From Parasphingorhabdus marina DSM 22363 (lineage in GTDB: Bacteria; Pseudomonadota; Alphaproteobacteria; Sphingomonadales; Sphingomonadaceae): a DNA stretch of 64,000 nucleotides. The translations under genes and the position numbers were made by a program. The number at the start of each line of letters is the position of its first letter. The stretch's first letter is position 1. The DNA lies in assembly GCF_900128895.1 (NCBI RefSeq), contig NZ_FSQW01000001.1, positions 1,798,001 through 1,862,000 on the forward strand. The letters run 5' to 3'. Of this stretch, positions 45,181 to 55,700 are shown one piece after another. The notes beneath the pieces are model-generated. The model was not told the origin of the DNA, searched no databases, and worked only from the letters and a program-made list of their open reading frames with translations.

Positions 45181-46251
45181 TCAGAGAAGCTGAACGGCGA
45201 GCAATGACAGTGCGAATGACATGGCAGTCGTCACGGCAATCGGGCCAAAAGATGTCCAGCCGTGCGACAATAAACCGGCGAGGTTCGATTTGATCGCCGC
45301 CGCGATGACCGCGAACAGCAGCAATATGCTGGCGGCCTGGTTGCCGGTGGTGACGATTTGCGCGGGGAGCGCAACAGCGCTGTTCAGCGCCACGAGCAAT
45401 ATGAAGCCGATGATGAACCATGGCAGGCCCTGTCTGAGGCCGACCTTTGCTTCCGGGCCGGTATCACTGCTGCCAAACTTTTGCAGCATCAGCGCCACGA
45501 TGATCAGGATCGGTGCAAGGAGCGTGACGCGGGACAGCTTGACGACTGTGGCCACTTCACCAGCCTGCGGCGAGTAGGAAAAACCGCCGCCAATGGCCTG
45601 CGCGACATCATGAATGGAAGCCCCGATCAAAAATCCGGCCTGCGTGTCATCGAGCCGAAGCAACCCCGCAATCGCCGGATAGAATGTCATCGCGGCAGCG
45701 CTTGCCATGGTGGTGCCGAGAAGGACAATGGTGAAGCGCGACTGGCTGATCCGGTCCTTGCCGATGATGCTCCACAGCGCAAGGGCAGCGGAAGCGCCAC
45801 ATATGGCCGTGGCACCACCGGCGAGCAGCCCGAACATCACATCCTGCTTGAAAAGTCTGGATGCCAGCATTCCCGTAATCATCACGATTGCCATGATGCA
45901 GGCAAGCGCTGCAAAGGGAGTGATACCGAGACTGGAGATCTCCCCAAATGTAATGCGCATGCCGATCAGCACAATGCCTACACGCAGCAATGTCTGGGAG
46001 GCAAAATCCAGACCCGCAGACAGACGGCGGTCGGCACTGGCAAAGTTCAGTGCCAGGCCAATCAGGAGACCCATCAGGATAGCCGGCGGTCCGTAATGTT
46101 CGCTCAGCCACAGAGCTGCCATGGCAACTACTGCGACCAGCGCCAGGCCGGGCAACAGAGTTGCGATGGTTTTCTTCTGCGTCGGTTCGGTGAGCTGCAG
46201 TTCCCCATAGAGATCGGCCACCTGCGGCAGGTCGCGATTTTGGTCTGCCAA
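45181..46251 (-). CDS. YeiH family putative sulfate exporter
   Basis: 356 residues with about ten membrane helices. Family blocks: LLPGLALVAVVAMAALWLSEH, FASQTLLRVGIVLIGMRITFGEI, GLLAGGATAICGASAALALW, GFLIGASIHDVAQAIGGGFSYS and TTAMSFALSLLAVQLL. Members of the YeiH/YadS (UPF0324) family are predicted inner-membrane exporters, some tied to sulfite or taurine metabolism; the substrate is unproven. The N-terminal 30 residues are polar and cytoplasmic. The promoter region to 46357 is short, and it follows the AceE-like gene on the same strand. Confidence 0.88.
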   Translation of the reverse strand: MADQNRDLPQVADLYGELQLTEPTQKKTIATLLPGLALVAVVAMAALWLSEHYGPPAILMGLLIGLALNFASADRRLSAGLDFASQTLLRVGIVLIGMRITFGEISSLGITPFAALACIMAIVMITGMLASRLFKQDVMFGLLAGGATAICGASAALALWSIIGKDRISQSRFTIVLLGTTMASAAAMTFYPAIAGLLRLDDTQAGFLIGASIHDVAQAIGGGFSYSPQAGEVATVVKLSRVTLLAPILIIVALMLQKFGSSDTGPEAKVGLRQGLPWFIIGFILLVALNSAVALPAQIVTTGNQAASILLLFAVIAAAIKSNLAGLLSHGWTSFGPIAVTTAMSFALSLLAVQLL

Positions 46252-46357
46252 TTCTGCCTCCCGCTTCTCACGGCAATACTAGCCTGTTCGTGACGCGCAT
46301 TGTCCCTGTGGTGGAAAATGACTCGATTGGCAATGCTGTTGCGTCGCGAACAGACGA

Positions 46358-48754
46358 TCAGCCGAGAAACAGTTCTGCCGCTGCATCGATAATGGCGTTG
46401 TGATCAACCCGATAGGTGGCATAGAGATCGGGAAGGTCGCCCGTCTGTCCGAAACGGTCGGTCCCGAGAGGACTGACCCGCATCCCGCGCACGCCACCCA
46501 GCCAGGACAGGGCAGAGGGTGAACCATCCAGAACGGTAATCAGTCCGGCATTCGGTGACAGCTCGCCGAGCAATTGTCCGGCATGGCACGGAGCTGCGCC
46601 GCTCCCGGTCCAGCGACCAGCGCACTGGTCTGACCAGCCGCGATGGAGGAGATCGGGAGAGGTCACATTGAGCACCCCGAGCCCCGGGATATCATCCACC
46701 AGACTATCATATGCCCTGAGCACTTCGGGGGCGATGGCACCGGAGAAAATGATCGCGGCTTCGGAACCGGGGGCGGGTTTTTTGAGCCAGTAACCGCCCT
46801 TCAGCGCATCCGCTTCCCAGCCGTCATCCGTGCGTTCGATCTGGGGTATGGCTCTGGTACTCAGCCGCAGATAGACCGAGCTGCCGTTCTTTTGCTGCAT
46901 GTGATCAAAAGCCCAGCGCATCATCAGCGCTACCTCATCTGCCCAGACCGGTTCGAAATAGACGAGGCCCGGCTGACCCATGCCGATGAGGGGCGTATTG
47001 ATCGACTGGTGCGCTCCGCCTTCGGGGCCGAGTGTCAGACCGGAGGGCGTGCCGACCAGCAGAAAACGGGAATCCTGGTAGCAACCATAGTTCAGCGCAT
47101 CGAGCCCGCGGGCGATGAAGGGGTCATAGACTGTACCCACCGGCAGCAATCGGGTGCCGAAATGCGGTGCCGTCAGTCCCATTGATGTCAGCATGAGGAA
47201 GAAGTTGTTCTCTGCAATACCGAGTTCGATATGCTGTCCGGCGGCATGGGCGGCCCATTTCTGGGCGGAAGGAATCCGGGCTTTTTGAAAAACGTCGGTC
47301 ACTTCCTGCCGGCGAAACAGGCCGCGCTGGTTGACAAACGCGCCGAGATTGGTGGTCTGGGTGACATCGGGCGCCGTGGTCACGATCCGGTCGCCGATTT
47401 CTTCACCGGATTTCGCGAGATCGAGCAATATCTTGCCGAAAGCGGCCTGGGTCGACTGTCCTTCGCCCTTCGGAATGGCGAACCGGGCGGGAACCGGAAC
47501 CGGGTCTGCTTCCATTTCCGCTTGCTGCCGTGACATCGCGCTGTCTTCAACAAAGGCTTTTAACTGCGCTGCCGCATTGTCTCCGAGACCGCCATAGGGC
47601 TCCCATTCGGAGCCTTCCGCAATGCCCAGGCTTTTGCGATAGCCATCCATCTGGGATGGATTCATCATGCCCGAGTGATTGTCCTTGTGGCCAGCAAGAG
47701 GCAGACCAAATCCCTTCACCGTATAGGCAATGAACAGGGTTGGCCGGTCGTCATCACAGGCATCGAAGGCATCCGAAAGGGTTTCCACACAATGCCCGCC
47801 GAGATTGGTCATCAGATCGGCCAGAGCGTCATCATCAAAGCTCGCCAGCAGTTTCCGGACATTGGGCTTGTCACCAATATCTGCCAGCAATCGCTCGCGC
47901 CAGGCCGGGCCGCCCTGATAGGTCAGTGCGGCGAAATCCGCGTTGGGGCAGCTTTCTATCCACTGCTCCAGTGTTTTCCCGCCGGGTTTCCGGAATGCTG
48001 CCTGCTGGCGTTTGCCATATTTCAGGGTGACGACCCGCCAGCCACAGGTTTCAAAAATATCATCGAACCGCCGAAACATCCGGTCTGCGGTCGTGCTGTC
48101 GAGGGACTGGCGATTATAGTCCACCACCCACCAGCAATTGCGAATATCATGCTTGTAGGCTTCGATAAGGCATTCGTAGATATTGCCTTCGTCCAGCTCC
48201 GCATCTCCCATAAGGGCGATCATGCGCCCGGCGTCGCTTTCTTCCATCTGGCCATGGGCAATCAGATAATCCTGCATCAGACTGGAAAAGGCGGTGATTG
48301 CGACACCGAGACCAACCGAACCCGTGGAAAAGTCAACCGGGATCGTGTCTTTGGTTCGCGACGGATAGCTTTGCACGCCGCCCAGCCCGCGGAAGCGTTC
48401 CAGTTTTTCCCGGCTTTGATTTCCCAGCAGATAATGAATGGCGTGCAGCACAGGTCCTGCATGCGGCTTGACCGCCACCTTGTCGCCGGGACGCAAGGCG
48501 TGGAAATACAGCGCGGCCATGATCGCGGTCATCGAGGAACAGCTGGCCTGATGGCCTCCGACTTTCAGTCCGTCCCGCTTTTCCCGGATGTGATTGGCGT
48601 TGTGGACGGTCCAGGACGAAAGCCAGCGCAATCTGGATTCCAGCAGTTCCAGCATCTGCATTTCATTTTTGTCTCGCGTCATCGTTTTGTCTGGCATGGC
48701 TGCAGTTATCCCGAATTGATCAAGGTCTGACAATAGGCTTGATACCCGACGCAT
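46358..48754 (-). CDS. AceE-like thiamine-diphosphate dehydrogenase E1 / transketolase-type protein
   Basis: Up to 798 residues, somewhat shorter than E. coli AceE (887). The thiamine-diphosphate motif ALMGDAELDEGNIYECLIEAYKH...DYNRQSLD is clear, with VGGHQASCSSMTAIMAALYFH and PVDFSTGSVGLGVAITAFSS before it and a pyrimidine-binding domain (VTQTTNLGAFVNQRG...QHIELGIAENNFFL) and C-terminal transketolase domain after it. Homodimeric E1 enzymes decarboxylate pyruvate and hand acetyl to an E2 lipoyl protein, but no E2 or E3 gene is nearby. Start could be 48754, 48697 or 48682; AAGG before the first favours 48754. Divergent from an isochorismatase-like gene. Confidence 0.82.
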   Translation of the reverse strand: MRRVSSLLSDLDQFGITAAMPDKTMTRDKNEMQMLELLESRLRWLSSWTVHNANHIREKRDGLKVGGHQASCSSMTAIMAALYFHALRPGDKVAVKPHAGPVLHAIHYLLGNQSREKLERFRGLGGVQSYPSRTKDTIPVDFSTGSVGLGVAITAFSSLMQDYLIAHGQMEESDAGRMIALMGDAELDEGNIYECLIEAYKHDIRNCWWVVDYNRQSLDSTTADRMFRRFDDIFETCGWRVVTLKYGKRQQAAFRKPGGKTLEQWIESCPNADFAALTYQGGPAWRERLLADIGDKPNVRKLLASFDDDALADLMTNLGGHCVETLSDAFDACDDDRPTLFIAYTVKGFGLPLAGHKDNHSGMMNPSQMDGYRKSLGIAEGSEWEPYGGLGDNAAAQLKAFVEDSAMSRQQAEMEADPVPVPARFAIPKGEGQSTQAAFGKILLDLAKSGEEIGDRIVTTAPDVTQTTNLGAFVNQRGLFRRQEVTDVFQKARIPSAQKWAAHAAGQHIELGIAENNFFLMLTSMGLTAPHFGTRLLPVGTVYDPFIARGLDALNYGCYQDSRFLLVGTPSGLTLGPEGGAHQSINTPLIGMGQPGLVYFEPVWADEVALMMRWAFDHMQQKNGSSVYLRLSTRAIPQIERTDDGWEADALKGGYWLKKPAPGSEAAIIFSGAIAPEVLRAYDSLVDDIPGLGVLNVTSPDLLHRGWSDQCAGRWTGSGAAPCHAGQLLGELSPNAGLITVLDGSPSALSWLGGVRGMRVSPLGTDRFGQTGDLPDLYATYRVDHNAIIDAAAELFLG

Positions 48755-48897
48755 GGCTGCCTTGCTAAACGGGAATGTCCATCAGACGGGTATCCGCTGA
48801 TCTTGTGCCTCCCCGGCATGGCAATGCGGTGGCGGCTGCGCTAAGGAAATCGGGACGGCCGTCAGCCGACAATGTTTGAAAGGAGCCTGCCCCGAAT

Positions 48898-49530
48898 ATG
48901 TCCGAACTGACAGACGATTACAGCGCCGCAGGATTTGGCGGAAATCTCGGCTTTGGTTTGAAGCCAGCGGTCATACTGATCGACGTTGCACGTGCCTATA
49001 TTGAGCCGGATGCGCCGCTCTATGTCGGTTCCGAAGATGCGTTTCAGTCCATGCGGAAGCTGGTAGAAATGGCACGGGCAGCAAATGTGCCGATAATCTG
49101 GACACGGGTCGAATACAGGCCAGGAGGTGCTGACGGTGGACTGTTTTACCAGAAAGTGCCGGTGCTTTCTGTTTTTGATGAAGGCAATCCGCTTGGCGAT
49201 TTTGACCCGCGTCTTGAACCGGCAGACGATGAGCTGGTGATCACCAAACAATATCCCAGTGCTTTCTTTGGGACCAGTCTGACATCGACGCTCAACATGC
49301 TGCGGGTCGATACCTGCCTGCTTGCAGGTTTTTCGACTTCGGGTTGCGTCAGGGCGTCCACACTGGATGCCCTGCAGAACGGATTTCGTCCCATCGTGGT
49401 GTCCGAAGCTTGCGGTGACCGGGATCCGCAGGTTCAGTCCGCCAATCTCTTCGACCTCGAGCAAAAATATGCGGACCTCAAGAAACTGGCCGAGATTTCG
49501 GACTATTTTGGCCGCATTGCACCTGCCTGA
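48898..49530 (+). CDS. Isochorismatase-like (N-carbamoylsarcosine amidase type) cysteine hydrolase
   Basis: 210 residues with the family catalytic triad visible: Asp29 in VILIDVARAYI, Lys117 in VITKQYPSAFFGT and Cys150 in AGFSTSGCVRASTLDA. The extended loop VEYRPGGADGGLFYQKVPVL is typical of the N-carbamoylsarcosine amidohydrolase branch, which hydrolyses amide or carbamoyl bonds. Substrate unknown here. AAGGAG lies 12 bp before the ATG. The neighbouring genes do not point to a specific pathway. A nested hairpin follows the stop at 49537-49580. Confidence 0.87.
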   Translation: MSELTDDYSAAGFGGNLGFGLKPAVILIDVARAYIEPDAPLYVGSEDAFQSMRKLVEMARAANVPIIWTRVEYRPGGADGGLFYQKVPVLSVFDEGNPLGDFDPRLEPADDELVITKQYPSAFFGTSLTSTLNMLRVDTCLLAGFSTSGCVRASTLDALQNGFRPIVVSEACGDRDPQVQSANLFDLEQKYADLKKLAEISDYFGRIAPA

Positions 49531-49536
49531 TCACTT

Positions 49537-49580
49537 GCGCCCTAACCGGATGGATTAGCCAAACCATCCTCTGCGGGCGC
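49537..49580 (+). other. Nested hairpin after the isochorismatase-like gene
   Basis: GCGCCC (49537-49542) pairs with GGGCGC (49575-49580), enclosing GGATGG (49548-49553) and CCATCC (49564-49569). No T-run follows, so it may be a weak or Rho-linked terminator, or the leader structure of the downstream adhesin gene. Confidence 0.5.
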
Positions 49581-49604
49581 TTGCATGATGATCTGTGGCA
49601 AAAA

Positions 49605-49625
49605 AATTCGGTAACAAACCGAATT
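49605..49625. promoter_or_regulatory. Perfect 8-bp dyad upstream of the giant adhesin gene
   Basis: AATTCGGT-AACAA-ACCGAATT lies 76 bp before the start codon in an AT-rich stretch that probably holds the promoter. It has the size and place of an operator; the regulator is unknown. Confidence 0.5.
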
Positions 49626-49700
49626 CTTTGCTAAACATGGTGAAGAATCGATTTGTAATACCGTTGTCGGGTCGCGCCGAGAAGAGGGCATGGGGGCCTT

Positions 49701-52700
49701 ATGACAACTGCGCGCGTACCGACAGGACCGCTTTTTTGCGACTCCAATCATAGCAGAACACCTGTAAATCGCGGTGTGCGACGCGGTGGTTTGCGACTGG
49801 GCGGTCTGGCCACCATCGCCTTCATGCTGGCGTGGAACTCCCAGACAGCGCAGGCGCAAGTGGCGCCCGGGCCGGTCGTATCACCTACTCAGGCATTTCA
49901 GGCCAGTCCGACATTTGCCCAGGGCAATGGCATTCACGATACCACTGCAAATCTGGATACTGTGACGCTTTCAACGGCCCAGACCGTCATTAACTGGTCA
50001 ACCCTCGACGTCCAGACACCCCAGCAAACGAGCAATTCGGTCAATGTTCTGGACACGGGTTCCACCTTGCAATTTGTCGGTCCCGCCAATGGCTATACGG
50101 TTCTCAACCGGATTTTGCCGACCGCGGGAACAGGCGGTACTTTTCGCCCTGTTTCCTTGAATGGCACAGTTGACAGCCGCCTGGGTTCGACCGGCGGTGC
50201 GCAAGGGGGCGACATCTGGTTCTACAGTCCCGGCGGGATCATTACCGGGGCGTCCTCGCAGTTCGATGTCGGCAGTCTGGTCCTGTCCGCCAGTACGCTC
50301 GACAATATCGACAATGGCGGAGCAGAGCTCAATTTTACCGGTGTCAGCCAGACCAATGCGACGGTTACCGTTTCGGCGGGCACAGCAATCAATGCCAATG
50401 GCTATGTGGCGATTGTGGCGCCGCGGATCGAGCAGGACGGAAATATCAATGCGGACGGGTCTATTGCCTATGTTGCGGCCGATGAAGCGGTCCTGACAAT
50501 CAACCAGGGCCTCTTCGATATCAGCGTTGGCATAGGGACGAGCGATTCCGCCGGGATCGACCATAGTGGCGTAACAACCGGTCCGGCCCGTTCCGGAGAT
50601 GCGGATAATCAGACGATCTACATGGTTGCGGTTCCCAAAAACCAGGCCCTGACCATGCTGATTGCCGGATCCGCCGGTTACGCAGCCGCGGTCAATGCTC
50701 TTGAGCGGGATGGCAACATCATTCTGAGTGCTGGCGGAGACGTGGCCCAGAACCAGATTGACGAAACCATTGTTTCTGGACGCAATGCCAATATTTCGAT
50801 CAGCGGCGGGAACCTGACCAACAGCACCGACATGTTCGCGGACGACGACCTGTCGATTGTCACCGGGGATTTTGTTGGTGGGCGGTTGTTCGCGGGCGAT
50901 ATTATAACCATTGATGCAACCGGTTCGGCGATCGTCGACACCGTGGTTTCAGATCGGAACACAAGCATTACAGCGGCATCTATCGGATTGAGTTCCGGGA
51001 CGGCCGGAATTGATCTGATTTTGAATGCGACCGCCGGAGACATTGTCGGGTCCGGGACAATCAGCATTGACCGATTCGTCAATTTGGATGCCACCGGCGA
51101 TATCTCCTTCGGTTCCCTTACCGCGGGGAATACTTTCAACGCCGATGCCGGAGGCTCGATAAGTTTTACCGAAGCCAACACGCTCCAGTCCCAGATCATT
51201 TTCAATGCTGGTGGCGATATAAATGGCGGTTCGATGTTTACCACCGATGTTCCGGGGATCACTGACAGCATCACGCTCAACGCCGCTACCGGAAATACGA
51301 CGGTGGGAAACATCACCTCGGCTCAGAGTCTCTTCATCAATGCCATCAACATCGATACGGGTTCGCTTGATGTGGAATCGGTTGCCAATGTTCTTGCAAC
51401 CGGAACAGCGAATGTTGCCGCAGTGAGCACCAATACGGGCGCTGCGACCGTGCGCGGCACGTCTGTGACGCTGGGTACAGCCGACTCACGTAATCTAATT
51501 CTCGATGCCACCAGCACCTCTCTTATGGTCACGGGTGATATTATTTCGGCAGGTCTGATCAACTTGGACGCGGCCACCGACATAAGCTTTGTCAACGCCC
51601 AGGCGAGTAACACGTTCACGGCGGATGCCGGTGGCGATATCCGGTTCACCACGGCCAATACCAGCCAGTCGCAGATTATTTTCGATGCTGGTGGTAATAT
51701 TGTCGGGACCTCCCTGACGAGTGTCGATGTCCCCGGCATAACAGACAGCATCAGTCTGACAGCCGTCGAAGATATTATTCTGGCATCGGTGAATTCCGCC
51801 CAGGATATCAATCTGACTGCGGACAATATCTCCGCAAACCTTCTCGATGCGGCTGTCTTTCTCAATGTCAACGCAGCCCAGGTCGCGGACCTCGGGACCG
51901 TCAACAGCGGGCTTGATGCCCGCATCATTAGCAGCGTGGTCGATCTTGCGGACGGTTCGATTGACCGTGGCTTGACGATCAGTGCGGCCAATGCCAACCT
52001 GAATGTCACAGGCACAGTCGACGTCGGTGGCCTTATCAACCTGGATGCCAGCGGGGATATCACGTTCGGATCGCTGACCGCCGGCAATACTTTTACAGCC
52101 GATGCCGGTGGCTCCATCAACTTCACTGAAGCAAACACCACACAGGCCCAAATCATTTTCAATGCTGGGACTGATATCAATGGCGGCACGATGTTCAGCA
52201 CCGACGTGCCCGGCATTACCGACAGTATCACGCTAAACGCGACCACCGGAAACGTAACAGTGGGTGATATTTCCTCCGCGCAAGCGATCACCATCAACGC
52301 CATCAATATCGATGCCGGTGTTTTGGATGCGGAATCCTTCGCCAGCGCTCTCGGATCCGGCACGGTAGATGTGACCGCGGTGAATACCAATACCGGTACC
52401 GGAACAGTGCGCGGTGCCTCTGTATTGCTTGGCTCGGCAGACGCACGCAATCTGGTTTTGACCGCTATCATCGCCGGACTGACCGTTACCGGAGACATCA
52501 ATTCGGCGGGCCTTATCGATCTGGATGCGGCGACGGATATTGATTTTTTGAATGCGCAGGCCGGAAACACCTTCACCGCCAACGCAGTCGGCGATATCCG
52601 ATTCACCACCGCCAACACCAGTCAGGCACAAATCATATTTGATGCCGGGGCCAATATTACCGGCACCTCGATGATGAGTGTCGATGTCCCGGGAATAACT

Positions 52701-55700
52701 GACAGCATCAGTCTGAATGCCGGCGATGACATCACCCTTGATACCGTGGTCTCCGGACAGGATATCAATCTGACGGGGGATAACATCACGGCGCGCTTGC
52801 TCGACGCCGATGTGTTTCTCACCGTCAACGCTGCCCAGATTGCAGACCTTGGAAGGGTCAACAGCGGGCTGGATACGAGAATCTCGAGCAGCTTCGTGGA
52901 TCTGGCTGACGGTTCCATTGACCGGAATCTGTCAATTGCCGCTTCCAACGCGGATCTCACCGTTGCCGGGACCGTGACAGTCGGCGCTCTTATCAATCTG
53001 GATGCCAGTGGCGATATCACATTCGGCTCCCTGACCGCGGGTAATACGTTTACGGCCGATGCCGGTGGTTCGATCAATTTTACCGAGGCCAACACCACCC
53101 GGTCGCAAATCATCTTCAATGCCGGGACCGATATCAATGGCGGGTCGCTGTTCAGCAGAGATGTGGCCGGTATCACTGACAGTATCTCGCTGAGCGCGCT
53201 CACCGGAAATGTGACAGTGGGAGATATAGATTCGGCTCAAGACATCATCATCCGCGGCATCGATGTCAGTTCCGGCACTCTGGATGCTCAGTCTAATGCC
53301 ACTGTTCTCGCCACGGGGATCGCAGATGTCGGCGCAATCAACACAAATACGGCTATTGCAACCGTCCGCGGAACATCCGTTACCCTGGGCTCGGCCGACA
53401 CCGCAAACATCGTACTCGATGCCACCGACACAAATCTGACGGTCACCGGAGATATTCTTTCGGCTGGAGTGATCAATCTCGATGCGGTCACCGATATCAT
53501 TTTTGCCGGTGCGCAGGCGGGCAATACATTTACCGCCGATGCCGGAGGCGACATCCGTTTCACAACAGCGAATACCCGTCAGTCCCAGATCCTGTTTGAT
53601 GCTGGCGGAAGTATCATTGGTGGGTCACTGATGAGCGAGGATGTTCCGGGAATAACCGACAGTATCAGCCTGGTCGCGGCCAATGATATCGAGATTGATT
53701 CTGCAATATCTGCTCAGGCTCTCAACCTGACGGCGAACAATATTACCGCCAGCTTACTGGACGCGGCAAGCTTTCTCAATGCAACTGCGGTCCAGAGCAC
53801 AGATATCGAGACGGCCAATAGCGGTTTTGATGCAGGGTTGACCGGCGCTTTCGTCACCCTCGACAACGGCACTGTCGGCCGGAGCCTGAACCTGAACGCG
53901 ACAAATGGTGATGTCGACGGAACCGGGATAATTGACGTTGGCGGTCTCATCAATCTGGATGCCACCGGCAACATCACATTTGGTGCGTTGACTGCGGGGA
54001 ATACGTTCACTGCTGATGCGGGAGGATCGATTGACTTCACCGAAGCGAACACCACCCAGTCGCAGATCATTTTCAATGCCGGTACCGATATCAACGGTGG
54101 TTCGATGTTCACGACAGATGTGCCAGGGATTACGGACAGCATAACGCTCAACGCCCTCTCTGGTGATGTGACCACGGGTGATATCTTTTCCGCCCAGAGT
54201 ATTGCGATCAACGCGGTCAATATCGATGCCGGCATTCTGGATGCAGTGTCCGCCGCCACGATACTGGCATCCGGAACCGCAGATATTGGCGCGGTTAACA
54301 CGGATACCGGAAGCGCAACAGTCCGCGGTTCTGGAGTAACGCTGGGGGCCGCAGATGTGCGGAACCTTGCGCTCGAGGCAACGGGTACGTCGCTGACCGT
54401 TAACGGCGACATCATTTCAGCTGGGGTGATCAATCTTGATGCGGTCACCGACATTCGTTTTGCAGATGCTCAGGCAGCCAATACATTCACCGCGGATGCC
54501 GGAGGGAATATCCGCTTCACAGGCGCCAATACCAGTCAGTCACAGATTATTTTCAATGCCGGCACGGATATCAACGGGGGTTCAATGTTCAGCCGGGATG
54601 TGCCCGGCATTACCGACAACATCACGCTGAACGCCGTTAATGGAACAATCGCGGTGGGAGATGTTGTTACGGCACAGGATGTTTTCCTGAACGCAAACAA
54701 TATCCTGTTCGACTCCCTGACCGGTCCCAACCGGATCATCCTCTCCGCACCAAGTGGCACGATTGGTCTGAACAATGGCCCCGGCGACATTACCAGCGGC
54801 GGACTGATTGATCTGGATGCCAACGCCATCAATGTCGGCCGTCTGGAAACGCCCACAACCATTACGCTCGCGGCGACTGGAACAGCCGCCGCCGACGAAC
54901 TGGTCAGCGGCACCACCAGTCAGGTTACGGGTGCTTCGGTTGTCGTCAACAGCGGCAATATCGGCACATCGCTGACGCTCAACGCTACGGCGGGCAATAT
55001 TGACGGCAATGGAACTATCGATGTCGGTACTGTTGTCAATCTCGATGCAACAGGCGATGCAGGTTTTGGCATCATCAATGGCGGCACGGCGACACCGTCC
55101 GCCTTTACGGTCGATGCCGGAGGCGCCATCCGCTTTGCCGGTGCAACCAGCGCCACGTCGATCGATCTGAACGCCGGCGACGCAATTTTGGGCGGCGATC
55201 TCGACGCGCCGGGCAGCCTGAATCTGAACGGTGCAGATATTGCGATTGGTAACGCCACGACCCCGGACATTAACTTCATCAGCGCGGCCAATATCCTGTT
55301 TGACAGTCTGTCATCGGCCAACAGCATCGACCTGACGGCCAATGGTGGACGGATTGGACGCAACATCGGCAGCGGCGATATTTCCAGCAATGGCGACATC
55401 ACGCTGGTCGCGCAGGAAATTGATCTCACCGATCTGCAGGCCGACGGAAATATCAGCGCACAGATTACCCTGGCGGATTCCCGTTTCGGGCGGGTGGAAG
55501 CGGGCGGGGAGGTACTGATAGATGGCGCTGCTGCCGTAGTTGTCGACGATACGCGGTCCGGAACCACGAGCCGAATCAGCGGCACATCGGTTCTGCTGAA
55601 CAATGGCACCATCGGCACGGATCTTTTTGTCACCGCGACCGCCGGAGCGATTTCCGGAACGGGCACGATCACGGTAGACGGCGAGATTGATCTCGATGCC

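Noticed and set aside
51081-54908. Possible CRISPR-like periodic array
   Set aside because: Period is 957 bp, coding throughout, with no short identical repeats or unique spacers.
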